Shown here: positions 60,243-64,000 of the stretch, in pieces | How the letters are laid out: each line of letters starts with the position of its first letter | Numbering within the stretch: position 1 is the first letter of the stretch | Assembly: GCF_036417845.1 (NCBI RefSeq) | Contig: NW_027118693.1 | Location: 4,288,001-4,352,000, forward strand | Reading direction: 5' to 3' | Source: Apteryx mantelli | Taxonomy: Eukaryota; Chordata; Aves; Apterygiformes; Apterygidae | Length of the DNA: 64,000 bases | Notes under the pieces: generated by a model | Seen by the model: the letters and a program-made list of their open reading frames with translations, nothing else | Database searches by the model: none | Told to the model about the DNA's origin: nothing | Position numbers and translations under genes: made by a program

Positions 60243-63200
60243 GTAAGGGAGTGCTCCTAGCTCTGTTTTTCTTGGTCCAGAGAGCTCCTTGAGTCTTCTG
60301 TAGAATCATTCCATCTTGACTTGTTCCACACAAGGTGGAAGCAGAAGTCTAGACAAACTCCTTCTTCCCCTTTCCCCTAGCATCAGGGCAGAAATTCATC
60401 TAGTCTCTCCCTTTGATCAAACAAACAGACACAGTTACTGAGGCATGAAAAAAAAAAAAAGAAAAAAAGGAAAATTATTCGTGCCTTCTCAACTTACACC
60501 CTAGATCATCACCTCTTTCCCCAATAGCATGATCTCCTGTGAGATCCCCAAAAGCTCCAGGCAAGAGCACATGCCAGAAGGTAAGCCGTCCAACAGCAGA
60601 ACATACAAAGCCAAGGAAGTCCTACTGTTGATAAGGATGTGTAGATCCAAAAAGTAGGGAAAAGCTCTGTGGAGGGGAAGTTGTAAAATAATTTAGGAGA
60701 ATGGCTTGAAAAGAGGTCACAGACAGCAGTCGTTCTGGCTTGGAGGGCAGGTGAAGGAAGAGGACTGAGATCTCTTCCCTCTAGAAGGCACTGACTCAGG
60801 CTGAGAACATGAAGCTACTGAATGGCTCTAGGGCCTGCTCAATGGACCTCAAGACTTTCATTCTTTGTGGAGCACCAGTGCATGGCACATAGAGGATTCC
60901 ATTATAGTCAATGGAGGTCAACTACTTAAATATAGGCACCTATGAAGCATCTAAGAAGATGTAATCACCTGGTTCTGAGCCAGAAGTGTCTGCTGTCTTT
61001 TCTTCCATCCCCATGTAGACATCTAAGATATCCTAGAATATTAAAAAATGGCAGTACATGCCCATGCTTCATCATCTAATCATTTCCCTACATTCGTTCA
61101 GCAAAATTGCTCTGCAAACTGCATGGACACTGTTGGCCAGATCACTACTGAATCTAACAGGAGCTCAGACCGCTTGCATTGCAGACACTTTGACTTGGCT
61201 GTCTGGAGCTGAATCCCACTGCTGCAGTGCAACTGTTCATATCAGTGTCACTGTCTGCTGCCCCTTCATAGTCAGGGGAAAAAGAATGGCATCTGCAGAA
61301 GATGATGAATCCAGGCAGTTTAGACAGTGTCTTAGCAATGGAAGGCTCTCCATTTAGCGAAGCATACCTCTCTCCACTTGACTCTAGAGTGACCACGGTT
61401 TAGATGAGAAGGGTAGAATAAGTATAATGGAATCTGATCCAGATGTTAATTGCTTGGGGTTTTTGAGGAACATTTCAGAAAAAAAAAATCTCATTTTATT
61501 TACTGTTTGTATCTAGCAAAACTAATAGCTGTCAACAAATCATGCAGCCTGACATTACCCATTCATTCTGAAAGACCAGATTTTATCATGGCTACTGGCA
61601 TCTCATGGATTGCCTGATGAACTTTATTTCCACCTGTATTCTTAACATTTTAATGACAGATTTATGACTACTTCCTTTACTCTAGCAAGGCAAAGTGTGT
61701 AAGAGGCAGTCTTTTTGTTTATGAGGCCAAGTCTTAGAGAAGCGAATGCTACTTAAACATGGAAAATTGCCTCTTCCTGCACCTCAGACAAGATAGACAT
61801 GAAAATCTTTTCACTTTATCTTCTGCTTTTTCATATAACTAATTTAAACAGTTTCAAGCCTGAACTGGTCATCCAGTCTCTCTGCAATCAGTGGAGAGAG
61901 ATAGAGCTAATGGGGCACGAGTCATGCTGTTCCTAGGGTCAGGATTCCTCTGAGATTCGACCTCCCTGGGGCTTCTGCAGAGCACCTTAGGCCGTATGGC
62001 TGTCTATTAGGTGACTGAAGTAAGACGAGTGCACCAATTGATACCAAAAGCAACATTCTTCAGTGTTAATGCACCATGAAGTACAAAGCATCTGCTCATT
62101 ACAGGTGCATGGTGACAGAGCTAAAGTTAAGGCAAGGAACAAAGAATGAGATAACTGAAGAGAAGAAGAAAACATCAAGAGAAGCAAGGTGGAATAATGC
62201 ATAGATGGTAGTAATAAGTAGGAGTTTGCAGTGACTGAAAATAAAGGTCTTCACAGGTTGATTTTACCAGACCATCTCTCAACAAAAACAGCAAAAATCA
62301 GTAAAACGAGACCTTTGGGGAACTGTGAGCTCTTGGAAAAATCTGCTCATTTTCAAGGACAGAAATTGCTAGGAACCTTTTTATTTTGCCAGAAGGGCAG
62401 AACATACACAAAAAAGAAAACGATCAATGAAGTAACTGACTCTTATTTTGTTTCAACAGACTTTTTGTCCTCAGCAACTTTGTGTTTCATGTGGGACACC
62501 TCATTTCAAGCATGCTGTGTTTAAACACTGGAATCTCCCAAGTAATAATACAGTTATGACACTAAAGATACAATATGAGCACTTAATAAAAAATGATGCA
62601 GCATTCTGAGGAAACCATAGCCTTTATTTTCAACGACAACACAGACATTTGGAGAAATGTAATAATGAATCATCTCTTTGAAATCATACATTCCTCTTTC
62701 AGTTAAAGCTTTCCCAAGAGGTTTGAAAAAAAAAAAAAAAGGTGGGAGAAGGGCAAGAGGGTTGTTAATTACCTTATCTCTCTCTATATATAAAAATTCC
62801 AAAAATACTTTAATATATAAAGCCCAACCAATCTGTTTCTTCTAATGCTGTAAGGCACTGTGAAGGCAGATTATTCTACTTTGTTTTTTAAACTCACCAA
62901 TCACCTGCACGCTTAAGAAAGCCTAATCCACAGCTACTTTCACAGAGACAATTCATATAGTTCACATCATAAACCAAATCATAACATTTAACTGATGGGA
63001 AAAAAGGGGGGGAAAAAAAAAGCAACTTTAGGAGGGGGTCAAAACTAATAGATTTAGGCAACTTCATGATGCTTCCATGTTGATGATGTGTTTCACTTCA
63101 TGCTTCTCCCCAGGGTCCCTTAGCTTGCACCTTCTCTGGAGTGAGCCAATTAGTTCCCTTCATGGGAAAATCAGGGGGCAGACAAGAAGATGCCAGAATT

Positions 63201-63472
63201 CACACTCTGCACACAGAATGGATGCAAACCAGTCAGCATCACTTGATCAGGAACTCTGATTCAGCCCCTGGAAGACGTCACAAAAGCAGCAGTGTAGCCT
63301 AAGACACACCTGATGTGTGCAGGAGACTCAGCCAGGCTGAGTCTACAGTCCACAGACAGAATTCACCACTTCCAAAGGCCAGTTCAACATACCTATCCCA
63401 TGCTGAGCTGAATGGCTGTGTGGAAATATCTTTCCTTCCACTCACTCTAGCGATAGCTCATGGTAATCTCAA

Positions 63473-63474
<2 letters not shown>

Positions 63475-63514
<40 letters not shown>
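63475..63514. repeat. (TA)n microsatellite
   Basis: About 19 perfect AT dinucleotides, self-complementary; gives alternating Tyr-Ile artefact peptides on both strands. Confidence 0.95.
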
Positions 63515-63517
<3 letters not shown>

Positions 63518-64000
63518 CATTGCAGTCACTAAAGTCAGGTGAGATGAATCCAAAACACCCCAGTTCTTTAGAGAACTGGATTCAGTTGTCCACACGCAGG
63601 TGTCTTCTGCTATTTGAGATGCCCTAAGGAGCCCAAGACATCTTGGCAGTTGTGACAAGGGGCCTTTGGGACACTTGTCCCTTTCTAGAAGGGCTGCTGG
63701 AGGTCAGCTAGGATGTTCTGTGGCATCTCAAATGGCAGTAGCCCCACGTGACTCTGGCTGCATTTAGTCCCTTGCCAGTACAGAGAATGGAGCTGAGAGT
63801 GCTTCACCTCATCCTCACATAGATACCACCTGGCTGCTTACCTGAATCATACTCTAAGCACCACTGAATCTCATCCAAGGAGTCTCATCTAAGCTGGCTA
63901 GTTTATCCCTATGAACAGAAAGGTCCCGCTCAGATTTTTCAAAGAGTAAGTAAGTACCAGTCATGATGATGCTTGTGGCTTTTCTGCCCTCTTAGTCATC

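Larger units (their letters stand above)
57002..64000. other. Non-coding stretch to the right edge
   Basis: No supported gene. Two AATAAA hexamers at 57127 and 57202 could have served the OR11-like pseudogene. Also present: a CA microsatellite, a TA microsatellite, A-runs near 60447, 61480 and 62726, and one promoter-like site at 60192. Confidence 0.5.

Overview
The window looks like a piece of a bird genome, though a turtle or crocodilian cannot be excluded. The support is an OR14-type olfactory receptor of the clade that is hugely expanded in birds, several CR1 LINE fragments, short introns, and no prokaryotic gene organisation. No bacterial-style operon, CRISPR array or rRNA is present, and I could not recognise a tRNA by eye.

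Layout. (1) 1-19982 is one tandem satellite with a 65-bp monomer, about 295 units. It runs off the left edge, so its true length is unknown. The monomers form a higher-order repeat (HOR): one diagnostic 66-bp unit recurs at 1331, 5034, 9387, 13803 and 17182, spacings 3703, 4353, 4416 and 3379 bp, which differ from one another by close to whole numbers of monomers. (2) 19173-19945 is a solo retroviral LTR inserted into the last monomer. It has TG...CA ends, a 5-bp target duplication TGAGG, a TATA box and an AATAAA. (3) 20079-23720 holds a chain of up to nine putative exons with consistent splice phases and a stop codon, the 3' part of a gene I cannot name. Its first visible exon starts about 97 bp after the satellite ends, so the array lies either inside an upstream intron or across a truncation. 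(4) 23.7-30.0 kb is AT-rich non-coding sequence with microsatellites. (5) About 29990-30665 is a second, much older array of the same satellite family in inverted orientation, with a 64-bp period. (6) 30.7-35.2 kb is GC-rich, without a gene I can support, and contains a CR1 relic. (7) 35.3-57.0 kb is an olfactory receptor cluster: an OR14-like pseudogene (minus), one intact class II receptor at 45246-46193 (plus), a receptor N-terminal fragment (minus) and an OR11-like pseudogene (plus). Two CR1 pieces of opposite orientation and a CR1 3' end lie among them. (8) 57.0-64.0 kb is non-coding with CA and TA microsatellites and one promoter-like site.

Only one intact protein-coding unit (the 45.2-kb olfactory receptor) and one probable multi-exon gene are supported. 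The most unusual content is the satellite system: a young homogenised HOR array, an LTR in its edge, and an old inverted relative 10 kb away on the other side of the unnamed gene.
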